DNA of 64,000 nucleotides, taken from NCBI GenBank assembly GCA_902767845.1, contig CACXIV010000013.1, positions 1 through 64,000 on the forward strand. The letters are read 5' to 3'. Position numbers and translations under genes: made by a program. This DNA is from an uncultured Ruminococcus sp. (lineage in GTDB: Bacteria; Bacillota; Clostridia; Oscillospirales; Acutalibacteraceae). Under the pieces are notes generated by a model. The model was not told where the DNA came from. It worked only from the letters and a program-made list of their open reading frames with translations, and made no database searches. Below, piece by piece: positions 26,313-35,182 of this stretch (positions are counted from its first letter, which is position 1; every line of letters starts with the position of its first letter).

Positions 26313-26343
26313 ATTATCAATCCTTACCTTTAAGATTTCGTTA

Positions 26344-27426
26344 TCAGTTCTTGTTTTCCTTCATCATGTTTACAAAGCGGTCGAATAAAAACGCGGTGTC
26401 GAGCGGTCCGCCGCAAGCCTCGGGGTGGAACTGTACCGAGAACGCCGGCATGTCCGTGTAATTGACTCCCTCGCAGGTGTTGTCGTTGCCGTTCGTGAAG
26501 CTTACGACGCCGTTTTCGGGGAGGCTGTCCGAAACCACCGCGTAGCCGTGGTTCTGTGAGGTTATGTATACTCTGCCTGTTTCAAGCTCCTTTACGGGCT
26601 GATTGGCTCCGCGGTGACCGTACTTGAGCTTTTCGGTCTTGCCGCCCTGCGCGAGCGCCAGAAGCTGATGGCCGAGGCAGATACCGAACATGGGGATCTT
26701 TTTGTCGTTGAGCTTTTTGATCTCGGCGATCACCGCGGTGTTTTCCGCGGGATCTCCCGGTCCGTTTGAAAGCATTATTCCGTCGGGCTCCATGGCGATG
26801 ATATCCTCCGCGCTTGTTGAAGCCGGAACGACCGTCAGGTCGCAGCCTCTTTTAAGAAGCTCGCGGTCGATGTTGTGCTTGGCGCCGAAGTCCATCAGCA
26901 CTACCCTGAGCTGCGGCTCCTGAGCGTCGTAATGCTGGGGCTCGCTGATCGTGGTGCTCTCGACGGCGTTGACGACCCTGTACGCCCTGAGCTCTTCAAG
27001 CTCGGCGTCGGTGACCTCGGGGGTGTACTGGATCCTGCAGTTGAGCACGCCGTATTCGCGGACGATCCTTGTCAGCGCGCGGGTGTCAAGTCCGCAGATA
27101 CCGGGGACTCCGGAATTTTTTAAAAAGGTGTCAAGATCACCCTCACTGCGGAAGTTAGAGGGCGCTTGGCACCATTCTCTTACGATATAACCTTTTAATT
27201 CGGGCGACTCGCTCTCAAAATCAGCGGGGATCACACCGTAGTTGCCGATAAGCGGAAATGTCTGAATGACCACCTGACCGAAATAGCTGGGGTCGGTGAG
27301 TGTTTCAAGATAACCTGTCATAGCTGTTGTAAAGACAAGCTCTCCCGTTGTTTCCTTTTCGGCACCGAATGCCTTGCCCTCAAAAACGGTTCCGTTTTCG
27401 AGTACCAAATAAGCAGCACGACTCAT
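26344..27426 (-). CDS. carA: Carbamoyl-phosphate synthase small subunit
   Basis: The glutaminase subunit of carbamoyl-phosphate synthase; passes ammonia from glutamine to CarB. The 360-residue protein has an N-terminal CPSase domain (LENGTVFEGKAFGA, GYLETLTDPSYFGQ) and a class I amidotransferase domain with the nucleophile Cys in MFGICLGHQLLA and FHPEACGGPLD. ATG at 27426 has AAAGGA 8 bases ahead; an upstream ATG (27444) would add six residues. The ANTAR regulator ends 39 bases upstream and is likely on the same message. Confidence 0.96.
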   Translation of the reverse strand: MSRAAYLVLENGTVFEGKAFGAEKETTGELVFTTAMTGYLETLTDPSYFGQVVIQTFPLIGNYGVIPADFESESPELKGYIVREWCQAPSNFRSEGDLDTFLKNSGVPGICGLDTRALTRIVREYGVLNCRIQYTPEVTDAELEELRAYRVVNAVESTTISEPQHYDAQEPQLRVVLMDFGAKHNIDRELLKRGCDLTVVPASTSAEDIIAMEPDGIMLSNGPGDPAENTAVIAEIKKLNDKKIPMFGICLGHQLLALAQGGKTEKLKYGHRGANQPVKELETGRVYITSQNHGYAVVSDSLPENGVVSFTNGNDNTCEGVNYTDMPAFSVQFHPEACGGPLDTAFLFDRFVNMMKENKN

Positions 27427-27464
27427 ATTAACAATCCTTTCCATGTTTTTCTTATCTTAAAGTG

Positions 27465-28040
27465 TCAGTTTTCATATGTTGAGATAACCTGCTTGGCTAC
27501 CGACAATTTACTTGTGCGCAGATCCATCGCCTGTTTTTCAAGGTATTTGTGCGCCTGGCTCTCGCTCATATTCAGGCAGGTGACGAGCAGCAGCTTGGCG
27601 CGGTCGATTATCTTTATATCCTCGACCATGTTCTTGAGCCGCTGGTTTTCGCGTTCGACCCTGAGTATGCGTGTGCGGAAGCAGTCAGTGAACTGCAGGT
27701 AATGATGGAGCAGGTGCCTGTTGATCGGCTTGGCGATCACAAGCACGCCATGCTCGGTAAGGAGGTCGTTGACCTCGTCGGCGTTCTTTTGCGGAACGAT
27801 AATAACTACGCTCGAGCGCGTTGTCGCCGCGAACTCCCGAGAGAGCTCGATACCGTTTTCGTCGGGCAGCGGAGCGTTGATACAGATAAGATCGTACTCC
27901 TCGTCGCCCTGTTCGGCGATGTCACGGGCGCTGTACGCGGAAAACGAGGTGGTGATCTTTACATACCCCTCGCTCCTGAGCAGTTGTGACAGTGAGGCGG
28001 CGCTTTGCTCCGAGTTTGAAACAAGCAATACTCTTTTCAC
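27465..28040 (-). CDS. ANTAR-domain response-regulator-like antiterminator
   Basis: A 191-residue protein: receiver-like domain (1-120), coiled coil (about 122-140), ANTAR domain (about 140-190; IIDRAKLLLVTCLNMSE-AHKYLEKQAMDLR). ANTAR proteins bind paired RNA hairpins and prevent transcription termination. The receiver carries Asn where the phosphorylated Asp is expected (ICINAPLPDENG), so it may not be controlled by a kinase; the same 'NAPL' is my recollection for this Clostridial family. Start is GTG with GGTGGTGAT ahead. Between glnA and carAB, it probably takes part in nitrogen control. Confidence 0.88.
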   Translation of the reverse strand: MKRVLLVSNSEQSAASLSQLLRSEGYVKITTSFSAYSARDIAEQGDEEYDLICINAPLPDENGIELSREFAATTRSSVVIIVPQKNADEVNDLLTEHGVLVIAKPINRHLLHHYLQFTDCFRTRILRVERENQRLKNMVEDIKIIDRAKLLLVTCLNMSESQAHKYLEKQAMDLRTSKLSVAKQVISTYEN

Positions 28041-28095
28041 GCTATCACCACCGCACAGACTTTCTTCATCATAATATTGTACAGGATTCGGGCGC

Positions 28096-28125
28096 TTTAT
28101 AATTTACTTTATGGAATTAAAGCAA
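28096..28125 (-). promoter_or_regulatory. Possible promoter of the ANTAR-carA-carB unit
   Basis: On the minus strand TTGCTT (28120-28125), 18 bases, TATAAA (28096-28101), about 56 bases before the GTG start. Confidence 0.45.
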
Positions 28126-28186
28126 GTTTTTCAGAGCTTGACTAAATCCGCTGTTTTGAGCGCAGGATTTTGTTTAAAACAGAAAA

Positions 28187-28284
28187 CGCCGTCATAATGA
28201 GGGTTGCCGAAGGATCACGTTCCCCGTTGACTTGCGCCGTCGCAGGCACGGAGAGATCCTTTGCTGACGCTCAAAATGACAGCG
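28187..28284. repeat. MITE-like element with imperfect 32-bp inverted ends
   Basis: The left end 'cgccgtcataatgag...ccgaaggatc' and the inverted right end 'cgctgtcattttgag...caaaggatc' are alike over about 32 bases. This resembles the short 'gtcattctgagcg...ggatc' repeats common in gut Clostridia. No coding potential is seen. Confidence 0.6.
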
Positions 28285-28316
28285 TTATTATTCTTTATAT
28301 AAACGGCAGTTTTGCC

Positions 28317-28566
28317 GTCGGGAAACGGTGTTACCCATTCACGCCGGGCTGTCTGCCCGGATCGCGAACCGTCGCCACGGAGTAAACGCGGTTTTCGGCA
28401 GATGTTTTCGGTCGGGAAACGAAGTTACCCATTCACGCCGGGGCGTCTGCCCGGATCGCGCCGTCGCCACGGAGTAAACGCGGTTTTCGGCAGATGTTTT
28501 AGGTCGGGAAACCGAGTTGCCCTATTAAGCCGGGCTGTCTGCCCGGATTGCGAACCGTCGCAACGG
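28317..28566. repeat. Tandem repeat, 2.7 copies of about 93 bp
   Basis: Units begin with GTCGGGAAAC at 28317, 28411 and 28503; the first two are about 94 and 92 bp and the last is cut short by the 3' end of glnA. Each holds a hairpin CCGGGC-TGTCT-GCCCGG (or GGGGCG version) and most of 'cgtcgccacggagtaaacgcggttttcggcagatgtttt'. It lies between the glnA stop and the ANTAR gene, on the same transcription direction. Confidence 0.85.
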
Positions 28567-28570
28567 CGGC

Positions 28571-30664
28571 TTATTCGCCGAAGAGGAGTTCGCTGTAGGA
28601 CGGATACGGCCAGTAATCGGACGAGGTTTCCGTCTCCATGGAATCGCCGATCGCCCTGAGCTCCTGCATTTTTGAAAATACCGACTCGCGGTAGTAGGTC
28701 GCGTAGGCGAGTCCGTCGTCGCTGTACTCGCTGGCGCCCATAACGGCCTCCTCGAGCTCGGCAGTCTTTTTAACGAAGCAAACGAGCTTTGTCGAAAGGC
28801 TCATAATAAGCTCCTCCTCGACCGAGGTCGGGATAGCGTCGGAGAGAGCCTTCTTGGCGAGAGCGGTCTCGGTAAGCTCGCGCACGAAGGATGACACCGC
28901 CGGAGTGATGTTCTTCTTGGCCATGTCGATCATGGTAAGAGCCTCGATGTTGATCTGCTTTGAGTACGATTCGAGCTCGATCTCGTATCTCGCCCTGAAC
29001 TCAGCCTCGGTGCAGATATTGTTCTTTACAAAGAGGTCGATGTTCTTCTGATCCATAAAGTGAGCGAACGCTTCGGGAAGCGATTTGAGGTTGAGAAGTC
29101 CCCTTCTCTGAGCCTCCTCTACCCACTCGTCGGCATAGTTGTCGCCGTTGAAGATGATTCTGCGATGCTCGGTGAACACTCTTTTTACGAGAGCCTTTAC
29201 AGCGGAGTCAAAATCCGTCGCGTCTTTGAGCTCTTCATAGAACTGAGAAAGCTCCTCTGCGACCATTGTGTTGAGCATATAGTTGGGGCAGCCGATGTTG
29301 AGCGATGAGCCGAGAGCCCTGAACTCGAACTTGTTGCCCGTAAAAGCAAAGGGAGAGGTGCGGTTACGGTCTGAGGTGTCCTTTTTGAAGTCGGCGAGAA
29401 CGTCTACGCCCGTCTGGACTCTTTCCTTGCCGCGGCTGACATATTCCTCGTCCTCGATAATTGCCTCTACCATGGCTCCGAGGTCGTCGCCGAGGTACAT
29501 CGAGATGATGGCCGGAGGCGCCTCGTTAGCGCCGAGACGGTGATCGTTGCCCGCTGAGGCGACGGTGATCCTGAGAAGATCCTGATACTCGTCGACAGCC
29601 TTTACGACCGCCGCGAGGAAAAGCTGGAACTGCAGGTTGTTCTCGGGGTGCTTGCCGGGTGAGAGCAGGTTTTCGCCCGTATTTGTGGAGATCGACCAGT
29701 TGTTGTGCTTGCCCGAGCCGTTTACGCCGGCAAAGGGCTTTTCATGAAGGAGACATACAAGACCGTGCTTTTCCGCGGTCTTTTTCATGATCTCCATTGT
29801 GAGCTCGTTGTGGTCGTTCGCGATATTTGATGTGGTAAAGATGGGCGCGAGCTCATGCTGCGAGGGAGCGACCTCGTTGTGCTTTGTCTTTGCGTAAACG
29901 CCCAGCTCCCAAAGCTCGGTGTCGAGATCGCGCATATACTCGGCGACCCTTGTTTTGATGGCTCCGAAATAGTGGTCGTCAAGCTCCTGTCCCTTGGGAG
30001 CCTTCGCGCCGAAAAGCGTCCTGCCGGTGAGCTTAAGATCCTCTCGCTGATTATAAAGATCGCGGTCGATAAGGAAATACTCCTGCTCGGGTCCGACGGT
30101 GGTGACGACCCTTGTAACGTCGGTTTTGCCGAACAGTCCGAGTATCTTTACCGCCTCGGTGCTGATCCTCTCCATCGAGCGGAGAAGAGGAGTCTTTTTA
30201 TCAAGAACCTCGCCCGTATAGGAGCAGAACGCCGTGGGGATATAAAGCGAGCCGTCCTTTACGAACGCCGGAGAGGTGGGATCCCATGTCGTGTAGCCTC
30301 TCGCCTCAAAGGTAGCGCGGATACCTCCGCTGGGGAACGACGAAGCGTCGGGCTCGCCCTTGATGAGCTCCTTGCCCGAAAACTCCATGATGACCTGACC
30401 CTCGCCGCTGGGCGAGATAAAGCTGTCGTGCTTTTCCGCCGTTACGCCCGTCATGGGCTGGAACCAGTGGGTGTAGTGGGTGCAGCCCAGCTCGATCGCC
30501 CAATCCTTCATCGCCGAGGCGACGACGTTCGCCACGCTCAGATCGAGCGGCTCGCCGTCCTGAACGGTCTTTTTGAGCGCCTTGTAGGTCGATTTCGGGA
30601 GTCTCTCCTGCATTTTTTGGTCGTTGAAAACCTTGCATCCGAACATTTCGGGAACCTTAACCAT
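28571..30664 (-). CDS. glnN: Type III glutamine synthetase (GSIII)
   Basis: Makes glutamine from glutamate, ammonia and ATP. The 697-residue length and pattern ([19 protein letters not shown] at the start, [66 protein letters not shown]) identify the GSIII class, dodecameric and common in Bacteroidetes and Ruminococci, in place of the shorter GSI. Good ribosome site (CAGGAGAG). A promoter and a leader hairpin stand upstream, and an ANTAR regulator lies downstream, suggesting control at the level of transcription elongation. Confidence 0.95.
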   Translation of the reverse strand: MVKVPEMFGCKVFNDQKMQERLPKSTYKALKKTVQDGEPLDLSVANVVASAMKDWAIELGCTHYTHWFQPMTGVTAEKHDSFISPSGEGQVIMEFSGKELIKGEPDASSFPSGGIRATFEARGYTTWDPTSPAFVKDGSLYIPTAFCSYTGEVLDKKTPLLRSMERISTEAVKILGLFGKTDVTRVVTTVGPEQEYFLIDRDLYNQREDLKLTGRTLFGAKAPKGQELDDHYFGAIKTRVAEYMRDLDTELWELGVYAKTKHNEVAPSQHELAPIFTTSNIANDHNELTMEIMKKTAEKHGLVCLLHEKPFAGVNGSGKHNNWSISTNTGENLLSPGKHPENNLQFQLFLAAVVKAVDEYQDLLRITVASAGNDHRLGANEAPPAIISMYLGDDLGAMVEAIIEDEEYVSRGKERVQTGVDVLADFKKDTSDRNRTSPFAFTGNKFEFRALGSSLNIGCPNYMLNTMVAEELSQFYEELKDATDFDSAVKALVKRVFTEHRRIIFNGDNYADEWVEEAQRRGLLNLKSLPEAFAHFMDQKNIDLFVKNNICTEAEFRARYEIELESYSKQINIEALTMIDMAKKNITPAVSSFVRELTETALAKKALSDAIPTSVEEELIMSLSTKLVCFVKKTAELEEAVMGASEYSDDGLAYATYYRESVFSKMQELRAIGDSMETETSSDYWPYPSYSELLFGE

Positions 30665-30683
30665 AATATCTCTCCTGTGTGAT

Positions 30684-30725
30684 TTCTAAAAATAGAGGCA
30701 CTGTAAGCCTTGTGCTTACAGCGCC
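30684..30725 (-). terminator. Leader hairpin/attenuator of glnN
   Basis: On the minus strand GGCGCTGTAAGC pairs with GCTTACAGTGCC (12 bp, one G-U, loop ACAAG), followed by TCTATTTTTA. It lies between the promoter and the ribosome site, so it is in the right place to stop transcription before glnN. The loop has 5 bases, not the 6 expected of a classical ANTAR target. Confidence 0.75.
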
Positions 30726-30744
30726 TTTGCTGTTTTCATTGGTT

Positions 30745-30773
30745 AGTATATTCTTTTTAACGGTTTTTGTCAA
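30745..30773 (-). promoter_or_regulatory. Sigma-A promoter of glnN
   Basis: On the minus strand TTGACA (30768-30773), 17 bases, TATACT (30745-30750). The transcript would have a leader of about 75 bases holding the attenuator-like hairpin. Confidence 0.85.
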
Positions 30774-30981
30774 TATTGATTTGAACGGTCTTTTGAGCCG
30801 TTCGCGACGTTTTTTTGGATATTATTGCGGAAATTCAAATATCACACCTCAAAAAAGCTCGGGGTCAGCCAATCCATAACATATTTTCACGGGGGATAAT
30901 CGCGCAAATCAAAAAATCGCATACAGATTTGTGAACATAACCGCGCAGAACGCTCCGCTTATTTTATAATTGCAATCCGCT

Positions 30982-31009
30982 TTGATTAATGTTAAAATAT
31001 CTGTATAAC
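30982..31009 (+). promoter_or_regulatory. Promoter of the RlmD-type gene
   Basis: TTGATT (30982-30987), 16 bases, TATAAC (31004-31009), then CGGAGGAAAG before the ATG at 31026. The rest of the divergent gap 30774-30981 shows a small GAACGG/CCGTTC hairpin near 30782-30802 and nothing else clear. Confidence 0.6.
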
Positions 31010-31025
31010 TATCGGAGGAAAGCGT

Positions 31026-32192
31026 ATGAGCAAGGCTGTTATCACAAACAAAAACATCTGCCCCGTCTACAAAAAATGCGGAGGGTGCCAGCTCCAGAAT
31101 ATGAGCTATCCCGAACAGCTCAAATATAAGCAAAACAAGGCGGAGCGATATTTAAAACGCTACGGCAGGGTGCTGCCGATAATCGGCATGGAGAACCCCT
31201 GCCACTACCGCAACAAGGTGCAGGCGGCGTTTTACACGAGCCGCAACGGAAAGATAATCTCGGGCGTTTACCAGTCGGGCAGCCACAATATTGTCGGGAT
31301 CGACAGCTGTATGATCGAGGACGAGCTCGCCGACAGGATAATCGTCGCAGTCAGAAAGCTTATGCCCTCGTTCAAAATGACGACCTATAACGAGGACGCG
31401 CGCCGCGGATTTCTGCGCCATATACTCGTAAAGCGCGGCTTCGCGACAAATCAGGTGATGCTGGTGCTCGTCACGGGCAAGCCAATGTTCCCGTCTAAAA
31501 ACAACTTTGTAAGAGCCATACGCGAAAAATTCCCCGAGATCACCACGATAGTCCAGAACATAAATCCGTATCAGACGAATCTTGTGCTCGGCGACAGGGA
31601 AAACGTGCTGTATGGCAAGGGATATATCGAGGACATCCTCTGCCGATGCAGGTTCAGGATATCGCCCAAGAGCTTTTACCAGATCAACCCCGTTCAGACC
31701 GAGATCCTGTACTCGACCGCGATAAAATACGCCGGTTTGAAGGGTGATGAGACCGTGCTCGACACCTACTGCGGTATCGGCACGATCGGCATTATCGCCG
31801 CCCAAAACGGCGCAGGAAGGGTGATCGGCGTCGAGCTGAACGGTGACGCCGTGCGCGACGCGATAGTAAACGCAAAAATGAACGGTCTGACAAACATTCG
31901 CTTTTTCAAGGGCGACGCCGGCGACTTTATGCGCGCCGCTGCCGGGGAGGACGAACGCCCCGACGTCGTATTCATGGATCCGCCGAGAGCGGGCAGCAGC
32001 GAGGTGTTTTTGGATTCGCTGATAAAGATGTCGCCCAAGACCGTGGTATATGTAAGCTGCAACCCCGAGACTATGGCGCGCGACCTGCGCTATCTTGAAG
32101 GGCACAGCAGATACAGGGTCAAAAAGATCCAGCCGGTGGACATGTTCCCCCACACAAATCATATCGAGTGCGTGGCGCTGATAACAAAATAA
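31026..32192 (+). CDS. rlmD: 23S rRNA (uracil-C5)-methyltransferase, RlmD/RlmCD type, without TRAM domain
   Basis: Methylates a uracil in 23S rRNA (U1939 or U747 type) using SAM. The 389-residue protein lacks the usual N-terminal TRAM domain and begins directly with the iron-sulfur motif (CPVYKKCGGCQ: Cys12, Cys18, Cys21, plus Cys95). The methyltransferase half has LDTYCGIGTIGI, MDPPRAGSS, and the catalytic Cys in VYVSCNPETMARDL. Excellent ribosome site (CGGAGGAAAG). Confidence 0.93.
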   Translation: MSKAVITNKNICPVYKKCGGCQLQNMSYPEQLKYKQNKAERYLKRYGRVLPIIGMENPCHYRNKVQAAFYTSRNGKIISGVYQSGSHNIVGIDSCMIEDELADRIIVAVRKLMPSFKMTTYNEDARRGFLRHILVKRGFATNQVMLVLVTGKPMFPSKNNFVRAIREKFPEITTIVQNINPYQTNLVLGDRENVLYGKGYIEDILCRCRFRISPKSFYQINPVQTEILYSTAIKYAGLKGDETVLDTYCGIGTIGIIAAQNGAGRVIGVELNGDAVRDAIVNAKMNGLTNIRFFKGDAGDFMRAAAGEDERPDVVFMDPPRAGSSEVFLDSLIKMSPKTVVYVSCNPETMARDLRYLEGHSRYRVKKIQPVDMFPHTNHIECVALITK

Positions 32193-32247
32193 AACGGCTA
32201 AAAAATGTGTGAACGATATTGACAGCCGGCGCGACGGGCGCAAAGCA

Positions 32248-33333
32248 TTACCTTGTGAGCGCCTTGACCTTTGACGCGAGCGTTTCCAGCTTGCCAAATT
32301 CGTTTTTGTTAGAGAACGCCGACAGATTATAGCCTTCCGAAGGAACGGTGAACACCATGGTCACGTATGTATCGACCTGTCCCCCGTGGTAGACGGCGCC
32401 GTTATTATTTACAAATACTCCGTAGCCGTAGTGCTTTGATTCCGGGGAGTAATCGGCGGTCATTTCCATAAAGCTCTCTGCTGAAAGTATCGTATTTTCG
32501 CGCAGGGAGGTCAACCACTTGTCCATGTCGGCAGCGGTCGAGATTATTCCGCCGTCGCCGAAGGCCGCGCCCCGGATTTCAAGCTCGCTGAAATCCCCCG
32601 AGCTGTCGTCGCGCGGAGCGAGCCTGTCGGAATCATGCAGCTCCTCGGCTACGCCCGTGTCGTTCATGCCGAGCGGAGCAAGGATCCGCTCCCTTAGGAA
32701 ATCGCGGTACCTCTCGCCCGACGCCTTCTCGACTATCTCGGCGAGCATAAAGTAATTCGAGTTTGAATATGCGTACCGTGAGTCGGGTTCAAAATCAAGC
32801 TCCTTTGAGAATATCCAGTCGCGCGTAGCCTTGCGGTTTGCCTCCTCGGAGCCGTCCGCGTCGTAGCGGTTCATGAACTCCTCCTCGGAATCGGGATCGT
32901 TTACATAGTCGCGGATCCCCGAGCGCATTGTAAGAAGGTTTTTGACGGTTATTTTATCGCCGTATTTATATTCCGGATAATACTTGTCAACGGTATCGTC
33001 AACGCTGAGCTTATTCTCCTCCTTTAGGAGCATTACGCACGCGGCGGTAAACTGCTTTGTCACCGAGCCGACAGCGAACTGATCGTCAACGGAGAGCGCG
33101 CCACCGCCCGGGTTGTTGTGAACGCTCGCCGCCTCGCATACGACCACGCCGTTTTTGCTGACGCGGACAACGCCGTTGAACTTTTGCTCCTTCATCATCT
33201 CCTCAAGCTGAGTCTGCATATCGCTTGCCGAAGCCTGAGCGGTCGTTTCCGTATTGTCAGGAGCCGGGGTGCCGCACGACGAAAAAATCAGCGCCGGTAT
33301 TATCGCCGAAATAAAAATCAAAACGCGTTTCAT
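32248..33333 (-). CDS. Serine hydrolase / beta-lactamase-like lipoprotein
   Basis: A 361-residue lipoprotein (lipobox FSSC, Cys20) of the class C beta-lactamase/PBP4* (serine hydrolase) fold. The active-site motifs are complete: SVTK (Ser and Lys), YSNSN (Tyr and Asn) and HGG in VYHGGQ. Such proteins act outside the membrane as D-aminopeptidases, carboxypeptidases or esterases; true beta-lactamase action cannot be inferred. Ribosome site GGAGGAAATATT precedes the ATG. It stands alone between convergent rlmD and the transporter gene. Confidence 0.9.
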   Translation of the reverse strand: MKRVLIFISAIIPALIFSSCGTPAPDNTETTAQASASDMQTQLEEMMKEQKFNGVVRVSKNGVVVCEAASVHNNPGGGALSVDDQFAVGSVTKQFTAACVMLLKEENKLSVDDTVDKYYPEYKYGDKITVKNLLTMRSGIRDYVNDPDSEEEFMNRYDADGSEEANRKATRDWIFSKELDFEPDSRYAYSNSNYFMLAEIVEKASGERYRDFLRERILAPLGMNDTGVAEELHDSDRLAPRDDSSGDFSELEIRGAAFGDGGIISTAADMDKWLTSLRENTILSAESFMEMTADYSPESKHYGYGVFVNNNGAVYHGGQVDTYVTMVFTVPSEGYNLSAFSNKNEFGKLETLASKVKALTR

Positions 33334-33406
33334 AATATTTCCTCCTCATGATATTTCGCGGCTTTATTATAGGCCGCGAATCTGAAGAACGTCTAAAGAT
33401 ATACGC

Positions 33407-33446
33407 AACAAGGATCGGATAAGCCAATATCCGATCCTTGTTTTTA
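33407..33446. terminator. Intrinsic terminator hairpin (15 bp stem)
   Basis: AACAAGGATCGGATA pairs with TATCCGATCCTTGTT around AGCCAA. The T run (TTTTT) follows on the plus strand; on the minus strand, where it would end the NSS transporter gene, the tail is poor. Confidence 0.7.
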
Positions 33447-33459
33447 ATTGAAGGCGTTA

Positions 33460-34986
33460 TCAGTCGTCCTCCCAGACGACCTCGTCCTCGATAAAGCCCT
33501 CTTTCTTTTTCTTGTTAACAACGAGCTTCGCGATGAATCCGCTGACGAATACCAGCACGGAAACAGCCCAGCCCGCGACGATCTGCGCCCAGATGGGATA
33601 TCCGCCGTAGCTGCCGCCGTTCTTAACAAAGAGCGTTACCATATTCCATACGAACATTCCCGCGAGCAGAACAGGCGCGATAAACTTGATCGAGCCGGCG
33701 AACCACCAGTAAGGCGTAACAAAACGCTTGGCGTTCCTGTTGACCTCTTTGAGCACCTTTCTGAGGTTGAATGTCCAGCCGATGGCGATACACTCGAGCA
33801 CGCCGACAATGATAAGATTGACCGAATTCGCCCAGTTATCAACGATGTCGAGCCAAGCAAGACCTGCCTGAGTTACGAAAACTATCGAAATAAGTCCGCT
33901 TATGGCGCAAACAGCGATCGTGACCGTCTTTGGCTTGAGATGGAACTTATCGGCTACCGAGGCAGAGATTCCCTCTACGATAGAGAACGCCGAGTCGATA
34001 GCCAGGGTGATGAGCATAAGGTAGAATACAGCGCCGAACACCGCGTTGAACCAGCCAATGTCGGTAAGGTTTACTATAGCCTGCGGATATACGAAGAACG
34101 CTGTGCCGATGCCGCTCGCGGTGATCTGATCGAGCATGCCTGTGCCGCCCATCGTCGAAAACATTACAACGCCCGAAAGAACGCTGATAGCCATATCCGA
34201 GAACGCGATTATCATGGCGTCCGCGGCGATATCCGCGTCGTCGCCTACATACGAGCCGTAAGCAAACATGATCGCCATCATGATCGACAGGCTGTAGAAC
34301 ACCTGACCGATAGCGTCTACCCAAAGCGTAGCGTCGGAAAACGCCGAAATGTCGGGAACGAAAAGGATCTTGATACCGTCCATGGCTCCGGGCATGGTGC
34401 AGCCCTTTATCGCCATGATCACAAGCAGGATTACCGGCGCGAATACCGTGAACTTAACTACCTTGCCGACAGACTTTGCGCCGTTGCGGATGCAGAAGAA
34501 TATCAGCCCCCACGCCACCAAAAGGCAGAGCAGAACGACGCCCGGGATAGAGCTTCCCTCGATAGCCGCGGTCGATTCCGTCAGGTTCATGAACAAGCCG
34601 CTTGCCGCCTCGTTGTCGTGCGTCATTCCGGCAAACTGCCACGAATTGACAAACATAAGGATGACCCACGCGAACACCACCGAGTAGTAGCAAACGATTA
34701 CAAACGCGTTTGAGGTCGCCGCCCATCCGACAGGCTCCCACTTTTTACCGATTCCGCGCATTGACTCGATCGCGCCCTTGCGGAATTTTCTCGCTATCGC
34801 TATCTCCATCATCAAAAGCGGAATACCCATAGCGAGCATCGCGAACAGGTACACTACAAGGAATGTACCGCCGCCGTGCTTTGCCGCCAGTCCCGGAAAA
34901 CGCCAGGCGTTTCCCAAGCCTACCGCCGAGCCTACGGCAGCAAGAATGAATGTGACGCGCGAGCTCCACATACCTCTCTTTTCCAT
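33460..34986 (-). CDS. Sodium-dependent NSS-family transporter
   Basis: A 508-residue Na+-coupled symporter of the neurotransmitter:sodium symporter family (LeuT fold, about 12 membrane helices), which imports amino acids or similar amines. The first helix pattern AAVGSAVGLGNAWRFPGLAA, with the Na+-binding residues, is typical. The C-terminus is Lys-rich then acidic (VVWEDD). Bacterial members cannot be assigned a substrate by sequence. Ribosome site TAGGAGAG. It has its own promoter. Confidence 0.93.
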   Translation of the reverse strand: MEKRGMWSSRVTFILAAVGSAVGLGNAWRFPGLAAKHGGGTFLVVYLFAMLAMGIPLLMMEIAIARKFRKGAIESMRGIGKKWEPVGWAATSNAFVIVCYYSVVFAWVILMFVNSWQFAGMTHDNEAASGLFMNLTESTAAIEGSSIPGVVLLCLLVAWGLIFFCIRNGAKSVGKVVKFTVFAPVILLVIMAIKGCTMPGAMDGIKILFVPDISAFSDATLWVDAIGQVFYSLSIMMAIMFAYGSYVGDDADIAADAMIIAFSDMAISVLSGVVMFSTMGGTGMLDQITASGIGTAFFVYPQAIVNLTDIGWFNAVFGAVFYLMLITLAIDSAFSIVEGISASVADKFHLKPKTVTIAVCAISGLISIVFVTQAGLAWLDIVDNWANSVNLIIVGVLECIAIGWTFNLRKVLKEVNRNAKRFVTPYWWFAGSIKFIAPVLLAGMFVWNMVTLFVKNGGSYGGYPIWAQIVAGWAVSVLVFVSGFIAKLVVNKKKKEGFIEDEVVWEDD

Positions 34987-35039
34987 TTTTTATCTCTCCT
35001 ATTTAATTTTTGCCGCGCTATCGCGCAGTATCAAATATC

Positions 35040-35067
35040 ATTATACACATTTTCCGGCGATATTCAA
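35040..35067 (-). promoter_or_regulatory. Promoter of the NSS transporter gene
   Basis: On the minus strand TTGAAT (35062-35067), 16 bases, TATAAT (35040-35045), about 54 bases before the start; a GCGC-gat-GCGC hairpin lies in the leader. Confidence 0.7.
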
Positions 35068-35182
35068 GCGGTTTTTACAAATATTGCGCTTTGTTGCGAT
35101 ATTTGCTTTTTTTGATTTTTCTGTTTTCAGCCGCTCCGATTTGTGCTATTATTATTTTATAACAGCTACGGAGGCGATTTTT

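Noticed and set aside
28317..28566. CRISPR-like array
   Set aside because: Units of 93 bp are nearly identical throughout and have no unique spacers.
30684..30725. Classical dual-hexaloop ANTAR target
   Set aside because: Only one hairpin is seen and its loop has 5 bases; it is described as an attenuator-like hairpin instead.
33448..34713. 421-residue open frame on the plus strand
   Set aside because: Antisense to the NSS transporter; Arg/His/Asp-rich translation without a domain.
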